Assembly: GCF_000169375.1 (NCBI RefSeq)
Contig: NZ_AAXY01000026.1
Span: forward strand, 1 to 56,745
DNA: 56,745 nucleotides
Direction of reading: 5' to 3'
Source: Marinobacter sp. ELB17
Lineage (GTDB): Bacteria; Pseudomonadota; Gammaproteobacteria; Pseudomonadales; Oleiphilaceae
This document shows, one piece after another, positions 7,747 to 15,691 of the stretch (position 1 is the stretch's first letter; every line of letters begins with the position of its first letter). The position numbers were made by a program, and so were the translations under genes. The notes below the pieces were generated by a model. It had not been told where the DNA came from. It ran no database searches and was given only the letters and a program-made list of their open reading frames with translations.

Positions 7747-10293
7747 ATGCACCAGGCAATCACCACTGCGCAATTTATTTATGATCTGATCGGGCGTCGA
7801 AGCCCGCTCAATGTCATTTTGTCGGCGATAAGTACAATGGTTGAAGAGCAGTTTCCCGATGCCATGGTGTCGGTGATGCTCTATTCGGCGCAGAATCGAA
7901 CGCTGAGCTTGGTCGCCGGTGATGCTTTTAGCCAGAACTATCAGCAAGCAATGCGCGACATACCAATTGGTCCGGAGGTGGGTTCTTGCGGAGCTGCCGC
8001 CTATCTTCGCGAGATTGTGGTGTGTGAAGACCTATTAACCGATAGCCGCTGGGTAAGTTTTATCGACCTGGTGAAGTCGGAGAAAATCGCAGCCTGCTGG
8101 TCAGCACCGATCATTTCCCCCTCTGGTGAACTACTGGGAACCTTCGCCACCTATTACCGACACTGTAAATCGCCAGAATTGTCCGAAATCACCCTTATCC
8201 GCAAAGCGGCCGGCCTTGCCGCCCTTGCGATAGAGCACCATGCGGAAAGGGATCGCAGAGTGTCGAGTGAGCAGCGTTACCGGTCTCTGTTCAGCCAGCA
8301 CCCTGATTGTGTCTTTGAGATTGGCCTTGATGGCCGCTTTGTGGACTGTAATCCGGCAGCGGAAGTCATCTCCGGTTATGGTCGCGATCAATTGGTCGGA
8401 GAGCATTTCAGCAAGGTGTTGTTACCCGAGTTTTACGACGTCGCTAATGAAGCGTTGATTTTGATGGCTGGAGGTGAGTCCCATAGTTACGAAATCGCTG
8501 GTTTGAACGCGTCGGGCGAAGCCATATTTGTAGACGTCATTAACCTGCCTATCGTCGTTGATGGCGACGTTAGGGGCGGTTATGGCATCGCCCGGGACAT
8601 CAGCGAACGTAAAAAAGCTGAAGATCGTATGCGGTTGCTTGAACGCGGCATTGAGGCAAGTCCGAACGGCGTTGTGATGCTAGACGCGAGCGTGCAGGAC
8701 TATCCAATGGTTTATGTGAACCCGGCATTCACTGAAATGTCAGGCTATCAGCCCAAGGAAGCTATCGGGAAGGGTTATTTGGTGCTCTTTGGAAAAGGCA
8801 CTGCGCCGGAAGCGTTGCGCTTGATTCGGTCAGCGTTGGAGCATCAGGAAGAGTGTGAAATTACGCTTCTGTCCTACCGGAAAAATGGTTCCACCTTCTG
8901 GAAAAAACTGACAATAACTCCGGTCTACGATGGCCGTGGAGAGTGCACTCACTACATTGCGGCCCAGCAGGACGTTACGCGTCAACTGAAAAGTGAAGAG
9001 CTTCTTGACTATCAGGCTCGCCACGACCCTGTTACCGGATTGCCAAACCATCGGCTGTTTGAGGCGCACCTCAGTCAGGTATTTGTCCGTGCGCGCGGCA
9101 AGACCAGCGACATGGTGCTGTTGTATGTCGACCTTGACGATTTCAAGTCGCTGAACGAAAGTCTTGGCCGCCAAGTGGGGGATTTGTTGTTGGCGGTAGT
9201 CGCCGATCGCCTGCGCAATTTGTTAGCCAATGATGATGTGCTCACCCGTTTGGCAGCAGACGAATTTGTTATCATGCGGCCGGCCTTGCAAGCTGAGGCT
9301 GAAGTGAAGATGCTTGCCAGCCAAATGTTGACTTGCCTTGCGGAAGCCTATGACATAAAAGGCCAGCGCTTGAGTATCAGCGCCAGTATTGGCATTGCGT
9401 CAGATGACGGTTCAGTTGAGCAGCCAAAAGAACTCTTGGACAACGCCGCTCTGGCAGTGCGCGAAGCCAAACGCCAGGGCGGCAATACCTTTTGTTGGAA
9501 CCATGGTGCAGCTTCTACCGCCGGCACCGAACAGGTGATTATGCGGTGTGAATTGATGGAAGCCATCGAAGCCCGGCAGTTTGTGGTGTATTACCAGCCT
9601 CTGGTGGAAGCTAAAACCGGCCGTTTGCGCAGCGCGGAAGCATTGGTGCGTTGGAATCATCCGGCTCGCGGACTGTTGCTGCCCGGGGCCTTTATTTCGT
9701 TGGCGGAACAGACCGGCCAAATCGTTGCTATCGGCCGCTGGGTATTGCATCAGGCATGCATGGATATGGCTCAGCGCTGGCGCCAAACGGGCCAAGCGGT
9801 GTCGATTGCGGTCAATATTTCGCCCTTACAGTTTCGTCGGCCAGAGTTCATCGATGACGTGCTCGCCGTGCTTGAAGCCAGCGGGTTACCGCCGGAATTG
9901 CTGGAGCTGGAAGTGACGGAGGGCGTGCTGCTTTCCGGTATCGATAAGGCGATCTCCATGCTCGAGAGTCTTCGTGACCTGGGAGTTCAGGTGGCTATTG
10001 ATGATTTTGGTACCGGCTTTTCCAGCCTGAGCTACTTGCGCCAGCTACCCATTACCAAGGTAAAGCTGGACCGCAGCTTTATCATCGATGTCACAACCGA
10101 TCGGGGCAGTGCCGCGATTGTACAAGGGGTGATTACCATGGCGCACCATCTTGGCCTGTTGGTCGTGGCCGAGGGCATAGAAACGGTTGAGCAGCAAAAC
10201 TACCTGGCGGCCAGTGATTGCGATTTGCTGCAGGGGTTTTTGTATTCCAGACCCGTGCCGTTGGGCCAGTTTGCTCTGGGGCTGGAATACTGA
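7747..10293 (+). CDS. GAF-PAS-PAS-GGDEF-EAL protein with degenerate cyclase site
   Basis: The 848-residue cytoplasmic protein has an N-terminal GAF domain (about 20-165), two PAS domains (about 172-290 and 298-415), a GGDEF-like domain (about 420-575) and an EAL domain (about 595-845). The cyclase signature reads AADEF (503-507) instead of GGDEF, so diguanylate cyclase activity is unlikely; such domains often bind GTP and regulate the EAL half. The EAL half keeps EALVRW (631-636), the NISP asparagine, ELEVTE, DDFGTG, the KLD lysine, AEGIE and QGFLYSRP, so it is probably a c-di-GMP phosphodiesterase. No membrane segments are visible. GAF and PAS suggest ligand or redox sensing, but the signal is unknown. 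Confidence 0.93.
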   Translation: MHQAITTAQFIYDLIGRRSPLNVILSAISTMVEEQFPDAMVSVMLYSAQNRTLSLVAGDAFSQNYQQAMRDIPIGPEVGSCGAAAYLREIVVCEDLLTDSRWVSFIDLVKSEKIAACWSAPIISPSGELLGTFATYYRHCKSPELSEITLIRKAAGLAALAIEHHAERDRRVSSEQRYRSLFSQHPDCVFEIGLDGRFVDCNPAAEVISGYGRDQLVGEHFSKVLLPEFYDVANEALILMAGGESHSYEIAGLNASGEAIFVDVINLPIVVDGDVRGGYGIARDISERKKAEDRMRLLERGIEASPNGVVMLDASVQDYPMVYVNPAFTEMSGYQPKEAIGKGYLVLFGKGTAPEALRLIRSALEHQEECEITLLSYRKNGSTFWKKLTITPVYDGRGECTHYIAAQQDVTRQLKSEELLDYQARHDPVTGLPNHRLFEAHLSQVFVRARGKTSDMVLLYVDLDDFKSLNESLGRQVGDLLLAVVADRLRNLLANDDVLTRLAADEFVIMRPALQAEAEVKMLASQMLTCLAEAYDIKGQRLSISASIGIASDDGSVEQPKELLDNAALAVREAKRQGGNTFCWNHGAASTAGTEQVIMRCELMEAIEARQFVVYYQPLVEAKTGRLRSAEALVRWNHPARGLLLPGAFISLAEQTGQIVAIGRWVLHQACMDMAQRWRQTGQAVSIAVNISPLQFRRPEFIDDVLAVLEASGLPPELLELEVTEGVLLSGIDKAISMLESLRDLGVQVAIDDFGTGFSSLSYLRQLPITKVKLDRSFIIDVTTDRGSAAIVQGVITMAHHLGLLVVAEGIETVEQQNYLAASDCDLLQGFLYSRPVPLGQFALGLEY

Positions 10294-10308
10294 TTCGCTA
10301 AAATTACC

Positions 10309-10593
10309 TTACTGGTCGGGGGTGGCTGCCGTCTGGTTTAGCAGCTCGGGTTTTTTCAGCGCCCGCGCCAGCAGCTCCCGTTCTTGCGCCAGTACCAGCG
10401 CACATTGCTCAGCCATCTGCTCGCCGATGCCTTCTACCCTGCGCTCCAGAAATACCCGCAATTCGTCAGAAAACTCCAGCATTTTATCGCGTTCATCTGC
10501 TTCTTTTTTAGAAGTGAACAGCAGATTGTTGGGATCAGCCATTGCTTTCTCCTTGCCATCACGGTCGCTGAAGTAAAGCGTTTGTACGCCCAT
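10309..10593 (-). CDS. yebG: YebG-family SOS-induced protein
   Basis: The 94-residue protein aligns by eye with E. coli YebG (96 residues): a short beta start (MGVQTLYFSDRDGKEK), the conserved FTSKKEADERDKMLEFSDEL block, and a helical C-terminus. YebG is a DNA-damage-induced protein of the LexA regulon whose biochemical role is unclear. The ribosome site AAGGAG lies 8 bp before the ATG. A perfect LexA box stands 102 bp upstream, shared with the divergent nuclease genes, which agrees with SOS control. It converges on the c-di-GMP gene with only 15 bp between stops. Confidence 0.88.
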   Translation of the reverse strand: MGVQTLYFSDRDGKEKAMADPNNLLFTSKKEADERDKMLEFSDELRVFLERRVEGIGEQMAEQCALVLAQERELLARALKKPELLNQTAATPDQ

Positions 10594-10695
10594 ATATGTC
10601 TCCTTGCCGGGTGTTTAAACCGGTATCGACTGTTTTAAAATGAAAAAAACCTGACCAAGGCGAATGCAGCGATCAGTAAGTGTAGCAGCTTAGCA

Positions 10696-10711
10696 CTGTT
10701 TATATATACAG
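10696..10711. promoter_or_regulatory. LexA (SOS) box between yebG and the SbcD/YhaO-like gene
   Basis: CTGTTTATATATACAG is a full match to the gammaproteobacterial LexA consensus CTGT-N8-ACAG with an AT-rich core. It lies 102 bp before the yebG start and 78 bp before the start of the divergent nuclease gene. The symmetric site could repress either or both directions. Confidence 0.88.
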
Positions 10712-10789
10712 TTCTAGTGGCACAGGCTGCGCCAGACGGTATATTGGTGTTAATGTTTCGCCTTTAATTTCACCAATCAGGCCATCACT

Positions 10790-11911
10790 ATGCCAAGGTT
10801 CCTTCATACCGCCGACTGGCAAATAGGGCGCTACTTCAATCGTTTTGATACCGATAACAGCAGTGCACTGGCTGATGCGCGCTATGGCGCTATCGAACGC
10901 CTGGCGCAACTGGCGGTGGAGCATAACTGCGATGCCGTGTTGGTGGCCGGCGACGTTTTTGATGCGCAAGCCGTATCTGACCGCTGCATCCGCCGCACAT
11001 TTAATGCGACCTCGGGTTTTAAAGGGCCTTGGGTAATGCTGCCGGGCAACCACGACGCAGCGCTGGCCGAAAGCGTGTGGACCCGCGCCCGGCGAATCAA
11101 CGCGGTGCCAAACAACGTGCACCTTGCACTACAAAGCGGCGTTATAGAGTTACCACAGCAGAAAATTGCGGTATTGGCGGCGCCTTTGACCCAGCGCCAC
11201 ACCTACGATGATTTGACCGCGCCCTTTGATTCAATCAGCACCCCGCCGCAATGGCTGCGGGTGGGCCTGGCCCACGGCAGTGTGCAAGGTGTGTTGGCGG
11301 AAGACATTGACGCCACCAATCCGATTGCGGCCGATCGCAGCACAAGCGCCGCGCTGGATTACTTGGCGTTGGGTGATTGGCACGGCCTGAAACAGATCAA
11401 TGAGAGAACCTGGTACAGCGGTACCCCGGAGCCTGAGCGCTTCCGTAATAATCAGCCGGGTTTTGCACTGTTGGTGACCGTGTCCGAACCTGGCGCTCTG
11501 CCTGAGGTGGAAGCACTCGAAACGGCACGCTATCACTGGCATCAATGGCAAGAAAAGTTGGTGGTAGAGACCGATATTGATGAGTTGCTGAAGCGTCTTG
11601 ACGAGCTACCGGAAAGTTCCGTTTTGGATCTTAAGCTGGAAGGTAGCATCACCCTGGCGGGTGAGCAGCGTCTGGCGGATGCTTTGTCCCGCGCTGAGGC
11701 TCGTTATCGCAGCGTTACCTATGATCGCTCCCGTTTGTTGCTGGCGCCCACGGAGGAAGATCTGGCAGGATTGCAGGCCAGCGGCTACGTTGGTGATGTG
11801 CTTGAACAGCTGCAAACCCGGCAGAGTGGTGCCGAAGCGCAGACTGCCCGCGATGCCCTGGCCATACTCGCTAACCTGTTACTTGAAGCCCGCAAGGAGA
11901 AGCATCAATGA
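10790..11911 (+). CDS. SbcD/YhaO-like metallophosphoesterase DNA repair nuclease
   Basis: The 373-residue protein is a calcineurin-like phosphoesterase of the Mre11/SbcD/YhaO group. Metal-site motifs appear in order: FLHTADWQIG (start), VLVAGDVFD, LPGNHDAA, LAHGS and LALGDWHG. It is expected to be a Mn-dependent nuclease subunit working with the ATPase encoded next. The two genes overlap by 4 bp (ATGA), so they are translationally coupled. A LexA box 78 bp upstream suggests SOS induction. The C-terminal part (about 250-373) is less conserved and would dock on the ATPase. It is shorter than E. coli SbcD (400) and closer in layout to Bacillus YhaO; I cannot choose firmly between the two names. 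Confidence 0.88.
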   Translation: MPRFLHTADWQIGRYFNRFDTDNSSALADARYGAIERLAQLAVEHNCDAVLVAGDVFDAQAVSDRCIRRTFNATSGFKGPWVMLPGNHDAALAESVWTRARRINAVPNNVHLALQSGVIELPQQKIAVLAAPLTQRHTYDDLTAPFDSISTPPQWLRVGLAHGSVQGVLAEDIDATNPIAADRSTSAALDYLALGDWHGLKQINERTWYSGTPEPERFRNNQPGFALLVTVSEPGALPEVEALETARYHWHQWQEKLVVETDIDELLKRLDELPESSVLDLKLEGSITLAGEQRLADALSRAEARYRSVTYDRSRLLLAPTEEDLAGLQASGYVGDVLEQLQTRQSGAEAQTARDALAILANLLLEARKEKHQ

Positions 11912-14553
11912 AACTTGAAAGTGTGCGGGTGGAACAGTTTAAACAGTTTAAAAAACCGTTTTTATTGAATGGGTTGAGTAACGGTATTAATGTTATTTCC
12001 GGGCCAAATGAGGCAGGTAAAAGCACGCTGGTGCGGGCAATCCGGGCGGCATTTTTTGAGCGCCATCGCTCCAAGTCGGCCGAAGATTTGCGGCCTTGGG
12101 GTGATTCATCGGCAGCACCCACCATCGAATTGGTGTTTCATCATAATGGTCAGAACTGGCAGTTGAACAAGAGCTTTCTGCAGCGTAAACGCTGTGACCT
12201 GTCGATACAGGGCACCACTTATAGTGGTGAGGAGGCAGAAGAAAAGCTGGCGCAGCTGTTGGGTTATCAGTTCCCCAAAAAAGGCGCGAGTAAAGAAGAG
12301 CACTGGGGTATCCCGGGGCTACTCTGGGTAGAACAGGGCAGTGGGCAGAATATTGAACAGGCCGTTGTGCATGCGGGTGATCATTTGCAATCGGCGCTGA
12401 ACAGCCTGGTATCGGAAGTTGTCAGTGAGGGTGGTGATGGGTTGATTCACACCGTACGCCAGCAGCTTGGCGAACTGTTGACCGCAGGTGGCGCACCCAG
12501 GGGTGAATACAAGCAATTGCTGGCCGACGAGCTGCCCGGGCAGCAAGAGCTTGACGTGTTAGAAGGCCGCATAGATCAGTATCAAAATCAGGTAGACCGG
12601 CTCGCCAAGGTGGCGCGGGAATTTCACAAGATTGACCGTGAGCAACCCTGGATAAAGGTGCGTCAGGCTCTTGCTGAGGCCCAAGAGTGTTACCGACATA
12701 TTGAGTCGTTACAGGGCCAGCAGCAAACGTTGAACCAGGCTTTGATCTCGGTACAACAACGAGCGGCACTGTTACAGCGCAACAAACAGCAGGTACAGGC
12801 AGATGGCAAACAGTTGCTGCAGCGCGAGCAAGAGCACAACACGGCGCAGCAGGCACTAAATGACGTACAAGCGTCCGCAGCCGGTTTGCATGCTGCTTTA
12901 GAACAGTGCCAGAGCCAGTATCGCGATGCGCTGGAGGTAGAGCGTCAGGCCGGGCTGTTGGAAACTCGGCAGCGACTGGAGCACAGCAGTGTCAGAGCAA
13001 AAACGCAGTTGCAGCAGTTGTCTGAGCGCAAATCACGGGCGGTAGAGTTACAGCAGGCCCTGGGCGAGAGCCGTAAGCTGACGGCACGGCATCAAATCAG
13101 CATAGCCGCCGTCGATCAGTTGCGCACAACTCAACGCCAGCTGGACGATACACGCCTGCGTTCCCAGGCAATTGCCACGCGAATTGAATGGCAACTGGAG
13201 GCTGGCCAACAGATCGAGTTGGGTCAGGATACGTTGCCGCATCAGGGCGAGCAATTGTTACTGAGCAGCACGCGCCTGCGAATTGCGGGTGTTGGCGAGT
13301 TTACAATTACCCCGGGTGGCGATGATTTGGCCCGCTGTCAGCGTCAGCTGGAACAGTTGCAGTTGGGCTTGGGTGAGCAGTTACTGACACTGGGTGTTGC
13401 AGACCTGGCGGCGGCAGAACAAACGCTGGTCGCTCAGGAGCGTGCGCAAGCGGACGTGTATCGATTGCTGGAATTATTGCAGTCGTTGGTGCCCGGGGGT
13501 TTGGCCAGTCTGGACAGCGACTATCAGGCCTTGAACGCGGAGCTTGAGCGTAACTACGCAGAAAAGGAGGCTTTGGCACCCGCTACGACATTGGCTCAAG
13601 GCTTGCCGGCTCAGGCTCAGGCGCAAGATCTGCGCAGTAAAGCTGAAAATCGGTTATCAGCAGCAGAGAAACGCTCCAGCGAACACGAAAAAGCGCTTTT
13701 GGCCGCATCCCATCGTTACCAGAACGCCGATCACGAGTGGCGCACGTTGCGCACCAGTCTGAACAGCGAGCAACGCCAGCAGGAAGTGATGCAGTTAGAT
13801 AGCGATTTGACCGCAGTTGAGCAGGAGCAGGCGCGGCAACAGGAGCGTTTGACGCAGATGCTGGCGCAAATCGCCGCGGCGCGGCCGGAATTAGTGCAGC
13901 AGGATATTCAGCGCCTGGGAGCCAGCGCGGATCAGCTTGAGCAGGCTCAGCGAGGGCGCGAGCTTGAGTTGAAGGAGCTGCGGGCACGATTGGAGATCTG
14001 GGGTGCCGAAGGTCTGGAGGGGCAGCGTGGTCGTTGCCAGGCCGAACTGGAGCAAAACCGGCGCCGTTGTCAGCAACTGCAGCGCCGGGCAGAAGCGCTG
14101 CAGTTGCTGCTCGAGCTATTAACGGAAAAGCGCCAGGCGTTGACTCAGCGCTTGCAAGCGCCTTTACAAAGGCACCTGAATCATTACGTTACGGTGTTGT
14201 TTCCCGACGCTCAGCTGGAGGTAGACAGCCAATTGCTCCCGGGCCGTTTCACCCGCAACGGGGAAACCGGTCAGATGGCCGAACTCAGTTTTGGCGCCCG
14301 AGAGCAGATGGGGCTTATTAGCCGTTTGGCCTACGCCGATTTATTGAAAGAAGCCGGCAAGCCGACGTTAATCATTCTGGATGACTCGCTGGTACACAGC
14401 GATAGCGGTCGCTTGGACAGCATGAAACGAATTCTGTTTGACGCGGCGCAGCGCCATCAAATCTTGTTGTTTACCTGCCACCCAGATAACTGGCAGGACA
14501 TGGGTTCAGAGACAATTAATCTGGAAGGGCTAAAGGCCAGGGCAGTGCTTTAA
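11908..14553 (+). CDS. SbcC/YhaN-like SMC-type ATPase without a zinc hook
   Basis: The 881-residue protein has an N-terminal Walker A GPNEAGKST (residues 32-40), long glutamine-rich coiled coils, and a C-terminal half with a signature-like LSFGAREQ and Walker B LIILDDSLVH. GPNEAGKST is typical of the YhaN/AAA_27 branch. In classical SbcC/Rad50 the coiled-coil apex carries a CxxC zinc hook; no CxxC occurs here. In its place a short, non-coiled, apparently beta-rich segment (about 426-470) interrupts the coils. At 881 residues it is also shorter than E. coli SbcC (1048). It should form an ATP-gated nuclease complex with the preceding gene product, which it overlaps by 4 bp. Function in DNA break or hairpin processing is inferred from the family. 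Confidence 0.88.
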   Translation: MKLESVRVEQFKQFKKPFLLNGLSNGINVISGPNEAGKSTLVRAIRAAFFERHRSKSAEDLRPWGDSSAAPTIELVFHHNGQNWQLNKSFLQRKRCDLSIQGTTYSGEEAEEKLAQLLGYQFPKKGASKEEHWGIPGLLWVEQGSGQNIEQAVVHAGDHLQSALNSLVSEVVSEGGDGLIHTVRQQLGELLTAGGAPRGEYKQLLADELPGQQELDVLEGRIDQYQNQVDRLAKVAREFHKIDREQPWIKVRQALAEAQECYRHIESLQGQQQTLNQALISVQQRAALLQRNKQQVQADGKQLLQREQEHNTAQQALNDVQASAAGLHAALEQCQSQYRDALEVERQAGLLETRQRLEHSSVRAKTQLQQLSERKSRAVELQQALGESRKLTARHQISIAAVDQLRTTQRQLDDTRLRSQAIATRIEWQLEAGQQIELGQDTLPHQGEQLLLSSTRLRIAGVGEFTITPGGDDLARCQRQLEQLQLGLGEQLLTLGVADLAAAEQTLVAQERAQADVYRLLELLQSLVPGGLASLDSDYQALNAELERNYAEKEALAPATTLAQGLPAQAQAQDLRSKAENRLSAAEKRSSEHEKALLAASHRYQNADHEWRTLRTSLNSEQRQQEVMQLDSDLTAVEQEQARQQERLTQMLAQIAAARPELVQQDIQRLGASADQLEQAQRGRELELKELRARLEIWGAEGLEGQRGRCQAELEQNRRRCQQLQRRAEALQLLLELLTEKRQALTQRLQAPLQRHLNHYVTVLFPDAQLEVDSQLLPGRFTRNGETGQMAELSFGAREQMGLISRLAYADLLKEAGKPTLIILDDSLVHSDSGRLDSMKRILFDAAQRHQILLFTCHPDNWQDMGSETINLEGLKARAVL

Positions 14554-14607
14554 CGATCCAAACGCGGGGGTCCTGATGATTATGTTGAAAAATTTCGCGT
14601 ACGGCTG

Positions 14608-14635
14608 TTGACCCCGGATAAAACATCCGTATAAT
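14608..14635 (+). promoter_or_regulatory. sigma-70 promoter of tRNA-Gly
   Basis: TTGACC (14608-14613) and a perfect TATAAT (14630-14635) are separated by 16 bp, about 38 bp before the tRNA. Confidence 0.8.
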
Positions 14636-14673
14636 GCGGATCCGTTGTCAGGCAACAACTTACGACAACATCA

Positions 14674-14749
14674 GCGGGAATAGCTCAGTTGGTAGAGCGC
14701 AACCTTGCCAAGGTTGAGGTCGCGAGTTCGAATCTCGTTTCCCGCTCCA
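14674..14749 (+). tRNA. tRNA-Gly (GCC)
   Basis: The 76-nt sequence folds as a tRNA: acceptor GCGGGAA with TTCCCGC, D-arm AGCTCAGTTGGTAGAGC, anticodon stem-loop with GCC at 14707-14709, T-arm GAGTTCGAATCTC, and an encoded CCA end. It has its own promoter upstream and terminator downstream. Confidence 0.98.
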
Positions 14750-14758
14750 AATTTGAAA

Positions 14759-14788
14759 ACCCGGTCTTGTAAAAGACCGGGTTTTTTT
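14759..14788 (+). terminator. intrinsic terminator of tRNA-Gly
   Basis: ACCCGGTCTT (14759-14768) pairs perfectly with AAGACCGGGT (14773-14782) around a 4-nt loop and runs into seven Ts. Confidence 0.93.
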
Positions 14789-14886
14789 ATGTTCGTTTTA
14801 ACCACAGGGGCAAACACAAGGGTAATAGCGTTAGCGCTCGGCTATACTCTTGCGTCTTCTTTCATGCTGTCGGCCCGGAGACTTTC

Positions 14887-15683
14887 ATGCGCGTGCATTC
14901 GCTGTTTCTGTATCCGGTCAAATCCCTTGCGGGTATTGCCGTGGACTCTTTTGAGCTGGACCAATTTGGCCCGGCCGGCGACCGGCGCTGGATGCTGGTT
15001 GACGACGAATGTCAGTTTGTAACCCAGCGTACAGTGCCACAGCTGGCATTGGTTCAGCCTTCGCTGGGTGCCGATGGCGGGGTTTCTATTACCCTACCAG
15101 GGCAACCGCTTATTGCGCTGCAAGCCAGTGGTGAGAACCTGTCTGTGCGAGTATGGCGCGATTGGGTTCAGGGCCAGGTGGGTTGTGATGCGGCCAATGG
15201 TGCCGTCAGTCGCTTTTGTGGGCTGTCTTTGCGCTTCGTATTCATGCCTTATAGCAGTTTTCGCCAAGTGCAGACCAATCTGGCAACAGAACGCCGGCGT
15301 GTGAGTTTTGCTGATGGCTATCCGTTGCTGGTTACCAATACGGCGTCACTGGTGGAGCTGAATGAACGCTTGGCGGTTTCGGTGGATATGCGTCATTTTC
15401 GCCCCAATATCGTGGTTGATGGCGCCGCTGCCTGGTCGGAAGACAACTGGCAGCCGTTACCATAGGCGAGGGCAGTTACCGGGTGCTTGACCCCTGTTCC
15501 CGCTGTGTAATGACCACTGTTAATCCAGATACCGGGGAAAAAGCCGCCTCGGTCCAGCCATTGCGGACGCTTGCGACTTATCGCCGCACCGCTGACGGCA
15601 TCATGTTTGGAATGAACGCGATTCACGACTCGCCTTGCTGGCTGAGCGTGGGTGACTGCGTTATCGTGAATCAATCGGAGTAA
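14887..15683 (+). pseudogene. MOSC-domain protein, split by a frameshift
   Basis: The first part (14887-15465, 192 codons) starts MRVHSLFLYPVKSLAGIAVD, the beta-barrel N-terminal domain found in MOSC proteins, and ends abruptly at a TAG after NWQPLP. The rest continues in another frame up to 15683: the frame upstream of 15483 reads IGEGSYRVLDPCSRCVMTTV, containing the conserved PCSRC cysteine of the MOSC domain, and ends GDCVIVNQSE. A single missing base near 15458-15461 joins the two into about 266 residues, the normal family length. MOSC proteins bind or transfer sulfur, or act on N-hydroxylated substrates with a molybdenum cofactor (YcbX/mARC type). The ribosome site GGAG lies 6 bp before the ATG. 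It may be a true pseudogene or an assembly error. Confidence 0.88.
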
Positions 15684-15691
15684 TAAACTAC

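Noticed and set aside
12720..13080. Possible zinc hook in the SbcC/YhaN-like protein
   Set aside because: Cysteines are scattered singly and none forms CxxC near the coiled-coil apex.
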